From: Leptoclinus maculatus | Lineage: Eukaryota > Chordata > Actinopteri > Perciformes > Stichaeidae | NCBI GenBank assembly: GCA_032191485.1 | Contig: JAVDOI010000019.1 | Span: 3,778,282-3,842,281 of the forward strand | Length of the DNA: 64,000 bases | Direction: 5' to 3' | Part shown: one piece after another, positions 1 to 10,302 of the stretch | How positions within the stretch are numbered: position 1 is the first letter of the stretch | Layout of the letters: each line of letters starts with the position of its first letter | Program-made: the position numbers and the translations under genes | Notes under the pieces: generated by a model | Databases searched by the model: none | What the model was told of the DNA's origin: nothing | What the model saw: the letters and a program-made list of their open reading frames with translations, nothing else

Positions 1-3000
1 CACTGCTTTATAGCATTTTGAACTGATGCGAAAGCTTGGATGGTACCTTTAGCCAGCTCCTTGAATGTAACTGGATTCTCCTCCTGATTCTGGTTTTCGT
101 CTGGCAGGAAATTCTCCTGCTCTGCCGTTGTGGCGAGCTCTGTGCCTTCATTCCGGCTCTGCTCTTGCCCCTGCTTGGGCATAGACTTGGGCAGGAACCA
201 GAATGGGATACTGGACAGCAGAATTACAATGCCACACACTATGAAGCCCAGCCACCAGGCCCCCACCCAGCGGGAGTCCATATGGTTGATGGTGACGGTG
301 TCTGGGAGCAGAAGACGAGCAAAGATGTCAGATTATGAAGAGTTTATTGGACTTTCATTGGTAACTCTTCGCTGTTTTGTAGGACGGGTTTACTGTTTTG
401 CTGAAGGGAACTTTAATGCTCGATTTTGAAGGAGAGGTTATGAGTAATAGGGCTGCACACAGCCAATCACTCAATATCTTTCTTATCAATCAAGGAAAAC
501 TGACTTAATGGGTTAGAACTACCAAAAAATACAATTTGTGCCACATTAACACATATTTAACACATCATCTTCTCCCCCTGATATTGAGAAGTACCATACC
601 TAAATCCACAGATCCGATGTCCACGTAGATCTTGGCGAGGAAGGACCCGAGCAAGAACCCAAACATAGGTCCCATGATTCCCACTGTATGGATGCAGGCT
701 AGGGAATGGAGGAACAGAGAAAGAAATGTTTAGTACTCTAGTACTGTCACAGCAATTAAGCATTATCCAAAATATACAAGATAGGCACACAGACAAGCAA
801 CAAAGCACCAATAGCGGGACACTGACCAAGCAATTTATAAAGAGAGAGAGAGTCAACTTCTGTCAATGTGATCCAAGGAGATGGGAAATAAAGTAGCTGA
901 GCCTTTAAGAGTGTAAGCTAACACAGGTGTAGTGCCGTGTAAAATGTCATGAAAACTACCACAGACAGTCGGAGGTAAAAAGCAACTAACCTAAATAGAA
1001 AGGAGTGTTCTCCTCTCTGGAGAAGTCATCGAGGTAGGACACACCCAGAGGCATGATGGGAGTCTCTCCAATTCCACGCAGCATGTTTCCCAAGAACACA
1101 TAGATCCACAAAGATGAGCCAGTAGCCTTTTCACAAGCTGAGGGAGGACAAACGGAGTGTGAAATGAACCTGGGCACGATATTGACAACTCTTTCTTCTG
1201 CTTCTATGAATGATTTGATCCGGTATCTCATCCGTGTGTTCTGTTCGGTACCTGTTATGGACTCTAAATCAGGCATCTCATCGGCCTCAGCCAGGCTGTG
1301 GTTGGACATACAGGGCAGGATGCTCTCACTGCTGTTGATATTTGTACCGTGAGACACACTGGTCTCATACTTGTACCTGGAAAAAAAAAATGGAGAATAG
1401 TTACACCACACCGCTGTCTCAAAAAGAATATCTACAAAAGGATTCTCTGAAAATAACATGGCATATAGATGTAAATATAAGTGAAATAATTTGTGTTTAT
1501 GCAGCATGCGGACATTCTGCACATGTCTTTAAGTCTTAATATCTCCCTAACAACTAAAATTGGCAGTGAGATGCGCATTCAAGGCTGGATTACTAAACAG
1601 TTGGTTACTGCACCAGAGGCCCAGGCTCCCAGGAGCCACACAACCCTTAAGTTACTGCTGATTTTTGGGAGTTTAATCAACTGCAAGTCTGTCAAGGAAT
1701 TTGCCCCAATGAAGCACAAGATCAAGTAAGCCGGGTCATGTATTATTTCTTAATATTCTGACTATCTGACAACACTATGAATTTATAAACTAATTTACAC
1801 ACACAATCTGTGTCCTGGTAGTCCTATTTTCTAATAAAGCACTGGATAGTCTGCTGTGTGCACTAATGTTGGAGGTGACAAACTAAATATACGCAGATTG
1901 GGTATGAGCCTCATTGTCTGCCAAACAGCACATTTTTGCCCTGACACCCCAAACAGGCTAATCCCAACATGTGCACATTAGAATAAATACAATTAGCTGT
2001 TATTTTCTGATATTATATACCTCTTACATATTGTATCCTGGATAACAGCAGTTCTTTGACTCTTCCCATTGTGGTTAAATGAAATGCTAATATTCCACAG
2101 CAGTTCTGCCTCCCAAGAACCATATAATGTGATTCTAATGAATGATGTGTATCATTACTCCAGGGCCACAGTATTACATGTGCAACATCTGAATATCAAG
2201 AAGATTAAGGAAACCGTGTACTAACAGTCCCTGGAAGAAGTGAGGCAGGGCTATGAGGAAACATCCAGCAGCCATGATCACACAGCCGATACCAATGAGC
2301 CTGGGACGGTGGAGCTTTGCACCAAAGTAGCTCACAAAGGCTATTACCAACAGGTTACCTGGGGAGAAGAACAATTCAAATAACTGAATGAATAGTGAAC
2401 ATAGCATAAAGACTGGAAACAAGGGGAAACAGCTAGGCTCGCAAGCTCACAAATTAACAAAAAAACTATTCTGAATCTTTTTTGTTTTAAAGAAAGCTGC
2501 ACCTACCCATCTCGAAGCTGCCATCTATAACCCCAATGAGGGAGCTGGGAATGTCAAAGCGCCTCTCAATCTGGGTGATGGAGCTCTTCATATAGGCTCC
2601 ACCAAAGGCTTTGGAAAAGTATACAAGTGCCAAAGAGGCCAGGAAGAGCTGGAAACACAAAACGCACAAAACGCATGTTGGGTGAAACAGTTAGTGGACG
2701 TTTGATTTGATTTGAACATGTTAATTAGGTTTAGTGAGTTGTCAGAGTATTTTTGAATGGTGAAACTGAGTGTTATAGCCTGTTGTAAAGTGACTACTTT
2801 GGTAATAATCTCTCCTCAAAGACTTCCGAGTGACTCTACTTTTTTGCAGTTCTACAATGCAATGAAAGGTTTTTGAATGAGGCTCATTGCATTACAAAGG
2901 GTAAAATTATGTAATTGCACCTTGGACAGATGTTTAAGGAACAAAGGTGGATGACTGTATTAACACATGATTGATTAGGCTCACACACAACAACATTTAA

Positions 3001-3808
3001 AGACCTTCACATCTGCTTTTAAGTCTGATTGGATTTACATTCACTTAGATTAGATTCATTTAGGATTTCCTTGCTTTAACAGTACATCCTACTTGTGTGC
3101 AGCTGTATCCTTGCCACAAAGATCGTTAAAGATGAGGGATTCACATTGTGCTGCATGTCATAGACTACTGTGTAAACTATGTGTATAGCACAGATAAAGC
3201 TCCACAAGAAAACAACATTTAATTTACTCCAGTTCACTGTGCAATAAATCAACATTATCAACCTATATTAATTGCTACTGATCTGATAATGTCAGAAAGC
3301 ACGTTATTAACTGTGCAACCATATTGATGAAGTGAACATGCAATGAATACAGGTCACTGCAACCATGTCTTTCTGCCTAAAAAGCACTTTAATGAGCCTG
3401 ATCTCTAAGCACTGACTCTTTATGCCATTCTAACACTACTTCACACTCATTAACAAGAAAAAACACTTTTCATGGAGTCAAAGTCTAAATCGGTGTCAAA
3501 GTCTTGGATTTTATCTGGTTTTAAGAGAAAAATGAGGATTTTTTTTTTCCCGTTAATGCTTTAAAATATGTAATACCAAGACAATTACATAGAGATAAGG
3601 TTAAAGACAAGCAGTTATATAGTGACATTTTACAACTTTGGCACTGTCACAGGTCAATTTGTGTTAACAACCACATATTTAAATGATTAAGGCCACATGT
3701 GAAGCAGTGAGCTATAGTCCCTGACACTTTGTTCAATGGGGAAAGGGTATCACTGACCTTAAGGTTGGAGCAGGAAGCCGCACGTGTTTTTTTGGACTCT
3801 ACGCTCAT
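1..3808 (-). CDS. slco1c1: SLCO1-subfamily organic anion transporter (OATP1-like), 5' part of gene
   Basis: Sodium-independent carrier of bile acids, steroid conjugates, thyroid hormones and similar anions; a 12-helix plasma-membrane protein. Seven phase-compatible coding exons on the minus strand: 3758-3808, 2507-2648, 2226-2358, 1252-1376, 991-1137, 600-698 and <1-301 (998 nt, about 332 residues; the rest lies beyond the left edge). The start ATG at 3808-3806 gives MSVESKKTRA. Diagnostic blocks are SSITQIERRFDIPSSL and NLLVIAFVSYFGAKLHRP (helices 1-2), LWIYVFLGNMLRGIGETPI (helix 3 region), and the OATP signature DSRWVGAWWLGF encoded near 240-275. NSS and NHS sequons lie in the exon at 1252-1376, in the extracellular loop. 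The blocks fit SLCO1C1 best, but the fish paralogues slco1d1 or slco1f are not excluded because the C-terminal half is missing. Family assignment is firm; the paralogue symbol is tentative. Confidence 0.9.
2398..2445. repeat. Fragment of dispersed 'GCTTAGC' fish repeat family
   Basis: The stretch beginning agcataaagactggaaac matches the inner part of the repeat seen at 62925-63300 (agcacaaagactgcaaaa). It lies in the intron between the second and third SLCO1 coding exons. The family is recognised from shared words within this window and from general familiarity with percomorph genomes. Confidence 0.4.
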
Positions 3809-3865
3809 GATGCTGCAGTGTGCTCAACAGATGCAAGGAAGCAGAAAAACGAACCGCTGAAGGAC
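3809..3865 (-). other. 5' UTR part of the start-codon exon of the SLCO1 gene
   Basis: Directly upstream of the ATG the minus strand reads back to a good acceptor (pyrimidine-rich, ending ctgctgcag) with its AG at 3867-3866, so the exon is probably 3758-3865. A donor-like CTCAG|GTAAAT at about 4239 suggests a further noncoding exon starting somewhere in 4239-4650. Inference from splice consensus only. Confidence 0.5.
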
Positions 3866-4548
3866 CTGCAGCAGAGAGACACCAAGTTTAGGAGCAGAGC
3901 AGAGTTTGGCGCAAATTAAGTTAATTTCATCTGATTTGATCAAATTGATTTTCTTCAAAATATCCAAAAATTTAAAATTAAATATTTTATTCACATCAAT
4001 TACTTCTTAAAAAGTGAATTGTCAGTGTGTAGCAGTGCAACCTGTCAAACATACTGGTATATACATTTTGAAGTAGCCTGTTGTTACCAAATTCACTTTC
4101 TTCGTCGTTTTTTTTATCACAATACAGACAATTTACCAGTAATTTACACTTAAACACCAGTAAATAGTACAATATTTTTTCAGTGCATCTTACTTAGTAC
4201 AGAATTAGAAGACGGGAAAAAACAGAAACAGTATTTACCTGAGAGGCAGCAGCGGTCCTGTCACGGATGGGAAGGATGTGGCAAAGCAGCAGAAGGTACT
4301 TTTACAGGACTTTGTGCTTAATGCAAGAGTCTTATCACAAAAAAACTATAACATCACATGTAATCAGTAACCAATCCACTCGTGTGTGCTTGCTGATCAG
4401 GTCAATAAAAAGATCTCCAACCCCTCCAGCACACACAGAGAAACGCAAACCACAAACCCAAACATGACCGCCCCTGCAGGGTAAGGTCCAGTAGGATGTA
4501 TGTCTAAACAGCACCGGAAGGTTCAGGGGTTCACCAAACGCACACACA

Positions 4549-4585
<37 letters not shown>

Positions 4586-5189
4586 GCAGTCTGCGCACAC
4601 TCGCACATCCTACTCTGTGAACATCACAAGCCAAAAATCTATCCTTTTGTACACACAACAAACAGCAGCAGCATGAAGCTCCCCAAAGCTTATTTTACAA
4701 GCCTGCTGTTTCTGTTGGTTTGCTGTTTTCAAAGACTGAAATGCTTTTCCTGTCCTGGAGAAATTCAGCTTTTGTAAAGCTGGGTGTTTCCTAGGCCTGA
4801 TCAAAGCCTTCCGGTCCTATTGATAGCCCCTAACAATGGCATTCTCTCTGTGTTGTAATGGCTGAGTATCTATCACCTGATCAGATTTGTTAGATAGAGT
4901 ATGTAAGACGTTCAATGAATACCCTTAAATTTCATCATACCAAAGAACATTTTTGACATTACAGTTGCAGCAGAAATGTCACTCAGTCAGTAATGACATT
5001 TACAATTAGCAAACTTACAGTTAAAGGGCAACTTTCCCTAAACTACAAAAAGCACGTACGTCCTATAGCCATACAGTGTGTTGTCAATAGTTTTCATCGG
5101 GACTTTTCTTCAATTTAAATTGTTGAAAATAATTTTTGGATTATTTAGAGCAGGGAATTAAAATTCAACAAGGTCCATTTAGAGAGAAT

Positions 5190-5221
<32 letters not shown>

Positions 5222-5390
5222 TTATACTATATTTATCCCGTTAAGGGGGAAATTTGTCTCTGCATTTGACCCATCCCTGTATATTCCTCATACAAAGGTC
5301 CGGAACATCACAATAATGTCTGACTTGCGCTATGATTTATTCCCATATACAGTATATTGGAATAGCTAACAGTTGTATCAACATCTGTAT
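3866..5390. other. Presumed first intron / 5' flank of the SLCO1 gene
   Basis: AT-rich sequence with no coding exon recognised. It holds the putative noncoding SLCO1 exon near 4239 and a (CA)n microsatellite at 4541-4583. From 4660 to 5390 nothing beyond a T-rich tract at 5190-5225 was recognised. Confidence 0.4.
4541..4583. repeat. (CA)n microsatellite
   Basis: Near-perfect CA repeat of about 40 bp, probably inside the 5' region of the SLCO1 gene. Confidence 0.95.
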
Positions 5391-5391
5391 G

Positions 5392-5428
5392 TGTCACGGT
5401 TTAGGCTTTGCCCCCTGTGTTCCTGTGT

Positions 5429-5472
<44 letters not shown>

Positions 5473-6200
5473 CCCCTGATTGCACTCATCCAACTCACCT
5501 GCCCAGTCCACCCAGCTGCCTTCAATCTCCTCATCACCCCACACATATATACTCGCTTTCCCTGTTCTAGTTGTCAGATCGTCTTTGTTCGTCCCCCTGT
5601 CTGCGACATGTTCTAGCATTGTGTCTTACTCGTGCAAACCAGTTTTGGGAATCCGCTTGGCCAGGGGAGGGCCTCTGAGCTTCCCGAAGGCTAACCTCGG
5701 GCTAAGCCGCCTTTCCACCCCTAAGAGGACCATGACAGACTCGGCAGACCAGCGTTTGGTGCGCCTTGCACCACACCCGTCTGACCAGTTTTGGGGAACC
5801 CGCTTGGCCAGGGGAGGGCCTCTGAGCTTCCAGAAGGCTAACCTTGATTTAAGCTGCATTTTCACCCCTAAGAAGAAGAGACTGAGGAAGAAGGAGCGAT
5901 TCCCCGTCTCCACTGGGCCACAGAAGACTCCAGCTCCCCGTGTCCTGTTGGCGGTCCGGCCGACTCCAGCTCCCCGTGTCCTGCCGACTATGAGCCGCAG
6001 CGACCTCCAGTTCCTGCCGCTCCCTGTTGGAGTTGTTTTCTGTTACTGTGTTTGATGACTTGGAGCCATAAAGCTACCTACTTCTCCACTTCACCTTGTC
6101 GTCTGCGATTGAGTCTCTGATCTGCCCCTCGGACTTGACCGTATGTAGTCGACAACTGACTGTCAAATCAAATAAAGAAAGTTCAGTTGAATAATATCTC
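5392..6200 (+). mobile_element. Retroelement-like segment (possible solo LTR or nonautonomous element) with internal tandem duplication
   Basis: It begins tgtcacggtttaggc, carries a (TG)n tract at 5432-5470, then a CT-rich block whose style (ctgttctagttgtcagatcgtc) resembles the LTR-like leader of the gypsy remnant at 7690-7920. A block of about 95 bp occurs twice (5640-5735 and 5786-5880), and a shorter unit containing ctccagctccccgtgtcctg is repeated at 5928 and 5963. An aataaag signal lies near 6171. No intact long reading frame and no matching second LTR were seen. Class assignment is inference. Confidence 0.35.
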
Positions 6201-6330
6201 AACAATATTTGTTGTCAGATTTCAAATTGAACTGTATAAATAATACATAATCTAATAATAAATGAATGGCATTTTGCCATTCTAGTAGCAGAGATAAAAT
6301 AATCCTTTAACAGTCCCACAGTGGGGAAAT

Positions 6331-6606
6331 TTGCAGGATTATGGCAGCAAAGTGGACAGTGCAACAGATCAGCAAATACTTAAACAGAGGATTTATTGTA
6401 TGAAATACTACAATCTCTATTCAGAATCCATCAGATGCGGGTGTCGGTTGATTTTGTGTGGGTCCCTGCCCATGTTGGAGTTGATGGGAATGAGAAGGCG
6501 GATAAAGAGCGGGAGCAATAACATTGATGTAAATATCAGTAAGTCAGAAGCTAAAGTGGTAATCAAGGGACAAATCAGAAAGATAGTAAAGGAAGATATC
6601 TTTTAA
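6331..6606 (+). pseudogene. LINE RNase H domain remnant
   Basis: One frame reads FVWVPAHVGVDGNEKADK (about 6450-6505), the conserved core of the RNase H domain at the C-terminus of some non-LTR retrotransposon polymerases. The downstream piece (SKSEAKVVIKGQIRKIVK) continues in a different frame, so a frameshift lies near 6500-6520. No reverse transcriptase or endonuclease domain was recognised nearby. Dead fragment. Confidence 0.55.
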
Positions 6607-6793
6607 AAAGTAAACCATCATGTGATGCTACTCAGCCAATCAAATATGTGTATTCCCATGAGCCTCCCGGCTCGAGTGAGATTGACACACAAGGAGACGG
6701 GGCGTGAGACCGAGTAGTCAGAGAAGGTATTTCACACGGCGTTCTCCAAAAAGTAGAATGTGGACACCGAGAGTCTTTAACCAAGACTCTTAA

Positions 6794-6985
6794 ATGTTAG
6801 TTCCTTGTTTAAAACAAGTACGTCTCATATGTTCAGAGACCGTGGCAATTACTAAAAGCGGCAATGTGAAGTGCCACTACGAGACAAAGCACACAACTTT
6901 TAACCAAACGTATCCACTCACATCCGAAATTAAGACACAGAAAATAAACTTAAGAGCCCAATATGATCAGAATCCTAACACATGA
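6794..6985 (+). pseudogene. hAT transposase N-terminal (BED-finger-like) remnant
   Basis: The stretch reads CSETVAITKSGNVKCHYETK followed by HTTFNQTYPLTSE, the zinc-finger segment typical of Charlie/GTF2IRD2-type hAT transposases. It has about 64 residues and no catalytic core, then stops. The fossil at 30645-32284 carries central and C-terminal blocks of a similar transposase. GTF2IRD2-type assignment is from memory of the family. Confidence 0.5.
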
Positions 6986-7044
6986 ATTCAGTGTCCAACA
7001 ATGATGTTAACAGAGAGGAATAGAGCCGAAACAAGTGGTTTTGC

Positions 7045-7322
7045 AACTGCACACAAAATGTCCTTCAATCAGAGGATCGGCGGTTCAATTCCCGGCTCCG
7101 CTATAGTCGCGTGTCGATGTGTCCTTGTGTCCTTGTGTCCTTGACACAACCCCAAAATTGCTCCCGTAGCTGTGCCTACGGTGTATGAATGTGATAGAAT
7201 CTGATAGGCAGGTGTCACTTAGGACCCTGCCATCAGTGTGTGAATGATGAAAGTCGTGTGAAAGTGCTTTGAGTTGTCGGAAAGACTAGAAAGTACTATA
7301 CAGGTACAGTCCATTTACCATA
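7045..7322 (+). mobile_element. tRNA-derived SINE
   Basis: A pol III B-box-like GGTTCAATTCC follows aatcagaggatcggc. The body carries two or three copies of tgtccttg. The 3' part (gtgaaagtgctttgag ... agtccatttacca) is the tail shared by many teleost SINEs and their LINE partner. The A box is degenerate and no clear target duplication was found. Confidence 0.65.
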
Positions 7323-7689
7323 ATATCGTGGCTTTTTTGGTTGACATTACTACATCCTGAATTAACTGAATTTAAAGCTGCAAGGCAATTCATTTCAATT
7401 AATATTTCTAAAATGAAGTACTATATTTTAAGATGCACATTTCTAAAAAGCTTTCTGTTCGGTAATTTATTCTTAAATGGTCCGTGTACGTTTTGATAGT
7501 TTGTTTTAATGTAAATTATTGGCCCTTATATGGTCACGTTGTGTTTTTTATGTCTCTAATTCTGCCCCTGTTCAGCACTTTGTGACTGTCTGTAAAAAGT
7601 GCTTTATAAATAAATCCTACTTACTTACTTTATTGTTTTATCAAATAAACGAAAATACAGAAATACGTACGTAATTTCACTTCCTGTTT

Positions 7690-8240
7690 TATTTTGTCAT
7701 TCACTTACCCATAATTCCTCAGTTACTTTACTTCCTGCCTTTGTTTATTTTCCCGCCTGTTTTGTCCCGCACCTGTGTTCCATTTGTTCATCAGACCTCC
7801 CCTGTACTTGAACCCAAGCTGTTCACCTACCAGTTGCCAGATTGTCTTAGTCCTTTCCTTAGTAAAGTTCTCCAGTGCCAGTTACGATTCCTGTGTTTCC
7901 TGAAACCTGTTTTTGTGCTCCATAGCCGCTCCTCTCCATGCCCTCACATCTCCATTAACCACCTTTCTGTGGACCCCGGCTGCAGAACAGGCCTTTCAGA
8001 CCCTTAAGCAACGGTTCTGTTCTGCCCCTATACTGACTCTCTCAGATCCTAAGCTACAGTTCATTGTAGAGGTTGACGCTTCTGATGTTGAGGTGGGAGC
8101 AGTACTGTCCCAGCGTTCTGTGGTCGACAATAAGGTCCCATAAGGTTCAATGTCCAATGGACAAACAGAGAGATACAATCAGGAGATGGAGACTGGACTA
8201 CGTTGTATGGTTTCTCCGAACCCAACTACGTGGAGTAGGC
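7690..8240 (+). pseudogene. Ty3/gypsy retrotransposon remnant (RT/RNase H junction joined to integrase fragment)
   Basis: 7913-8143 encodes the segment after the gypsy RT catalytic core running into RNase H: PLHALTSPL, then EQAFQTLKQRFCSAPIL, then EVDASDVEVGAVLSQRS. Immediately after (about 8145-8200), in another frame, comes SNGQTERYNQEMETGLR, the hallmark of the gypsy integrase core. Everything normally between RNase H and integrase is missing, so the copy has an internal deletion and is dead. The upstream CT-rich 7690-7910 may be LTR or leader. Confidence 0.65.
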
Positions 8241-10140
8241 AACTATTATGGATTGAATATGCACATATAATTAATATAAATAAATAAACCTGGGCCGTTT
8301 GGAGTATGTCAGCAACAGTAGTTGATTACTGGCAGTTTAATCATTTATCCATGTACTCAGCAAGAATCAAGTGTTCAATTATTTGGTGCATTGTTTGATT
8401 GTGGTAGAATATTTCTATGTTGATCGGGAGAAGAGAGTTTTGTTCACAAATCAATAATATAGTCTTCAGAAGATTCAAAGTTGTCTTGTTCGTTTATTCG
8501 CTTGCAAGGGAAAAATGCAACACAGCCACTCAGTCAGTGCCTGTGTTGGAAGCTTCAACATCGTACAGAAACATCACATCATTTAAGCAAACACAGGTTC
8601 ACGCCTTCAGATAAATCATAGACAGAGAGTAGATTTTGTTTACATCCTAGTTGTCGTTCTTATCTGGACTTATGCCAGGTACGTTCAACTCGGAACTAGT
8701 TTATGGTTTTATGGTCTGTCCCAAACTCATCACACAGACAAAGGAGAGTGTCTCTTCACCTTTCGTTCACCTCTGGGAGCGTGTGATCAGTTCGAAACAA
8801 ACCCAGACACTAGGCTCATAAATTGATTGTCTACTTTGCAGGACTGCTGCGTTTTGTCAGTGTTCTCCTCTTTCTCTTTCAGTTGTTCATCTGTTAAAAA
8901 CATTTCATGATACAAAATATATTTTTCCCATTACAAGGTCAAAGGGCCAAGATGAGAAGATGAGAAGATACAATGTTGGTCAAATGCGTTTTGTTGCCAT
9001 TGAGATACAGAAAGTTTGACTCTAGAATATTCTACATTTTTTCTTAATCTCACAAGACAAGAGCAAAAACAAGATGAATTGGTTCTCTTTTCTTCTTTGC
9101 TAACATGTTACCCGTCTTGTGACCCCCTCACATTGATCTCTGGATTGATCTCTGGAGCTGAAGGCGAGTTCCACCTCGAAGCCAGATTTTAGGTCAGCTT
9201 CTCGAATGCACAGAGGGGCCAACAGAATTAGAACAATTTCTTATTATAGGGAAGAGGATCCCTAGTTACTTGGCCAGAGAGGGATGCCCAAAAAAGCCGC
9301 CCACAGACCTTTTGCCGGATGCATTAGTGGCTGCAGACTGGAATGAACAAGAGGTGGGCTCCCTGACAGTATCACACTTTGGCACCAACCCCTTTCACAG
9401 AGCACAGGACCAGGAAGCTGCAGAGAAGGAATTTGCTCTGCCGTGCCCAGATGTGTGTGTACTGCTGGACAATGCTGTCAATAATCTGCTGAATTGATTA
9501 TTGACAACATCGGACTCAAATGCCTGATTGATGTTACAAGAAGACATTGTCAGCACTGTTTTTTATTTTTATGAATAATCATTCGAAGCTATACAATTCA
9601 CCTGACTCTAGTAATGGCTTCTTAGTTCTTCCTATATGTGCTGCTGGTAAGTGTAAGATTATCTGATTGACAAATGTCTTGTCGTGGTGTTTATGTTGCA
9701 GATGGGATGTATTTTTATTTTTTTACATCTTGGGGCTACATTCTTGCCCGCCTTTTTTCGCCTGCCTCAGATGTTCCGAGTTCTCCGCACCTTACCATCA
9801 CTTCGATTAATGCTGTCCCCTTCCTTCATAGAGCTTGGACCAATAGCTACCTCCACAACATTCGCCCACATCGTAAAGACCTCAACTCAGGTCGATCTAG
9901 TCTCAAGTAACATGGGGTTCTTGAGGATTCGCCGTGACCAGATGCTACAGCGTATATCCCTTATCGAAGCTCCCCACCACTCATTCGGCTAACCGGACGA
10001 GCTACACAAAGTTCAAGCCTCCCATCTCAATCATGTTTACCTCCAATACATGTGTTGAACGCTTCCATTTGATGGTGTGGTCCTTGCTAGTGAAGGTAGG
10101 TTCATTACTGCACCGAAAGAAGAGACATACTACAAACCTT
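8241..10140. other. Intergenic stretch without recognised genes
   Basis: Between the gypsy fragment and the mucin 3' end. Short frames exist (for example 9270-9497 plus, 75 codons starting MAREGCPKKPPTD, and 9674-9910 plus), but none matched a family I know and none has clear exon structure. Probably unrecognised degraded repeats. Confidence 0.4.
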
Positions 10141-10161
10141 GGCGAGTAGACAATGATTACA

Positions 10162-10167
10162 TTTATT
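10162..10167 (-). terminator. Candidate polyadenylation signal of the mucin gene
   Basis: AATAAA on the minus strand 136 nt beyond the mucin stop codon (10305-10303); it is the first such hexamer downstream. Confidence 0.45.
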
Positions 10168-10302
10168 TGATTTAAAGCAGATTAAGGAATTACTTTGAAT
10201 AAAGATATAAAGTGATACATTCAATTTGAATACATTAGATTTTGATTTGAAAATCTAAAGGCAACATGATAAAAAAAGCTTGTTCTGTGCTGCCGAGATT
10301 TT

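Noticed and set aside
1138..1376. Treating 986-1522 as one long SLCO1 exon
   Set aside because: Good donor and acceptor sites in matching phase bracket 1138-1251, and family members have an exon boundary at the same place before the IYVFLGN block. Retention is kept only as a finding.
9270..9497. 75-codon frame in the SLCO1-mucin intergenic region
   Set aside because: No recognisable domain, no splice context, no composition bias; listed only as part of an unassigned stretch.
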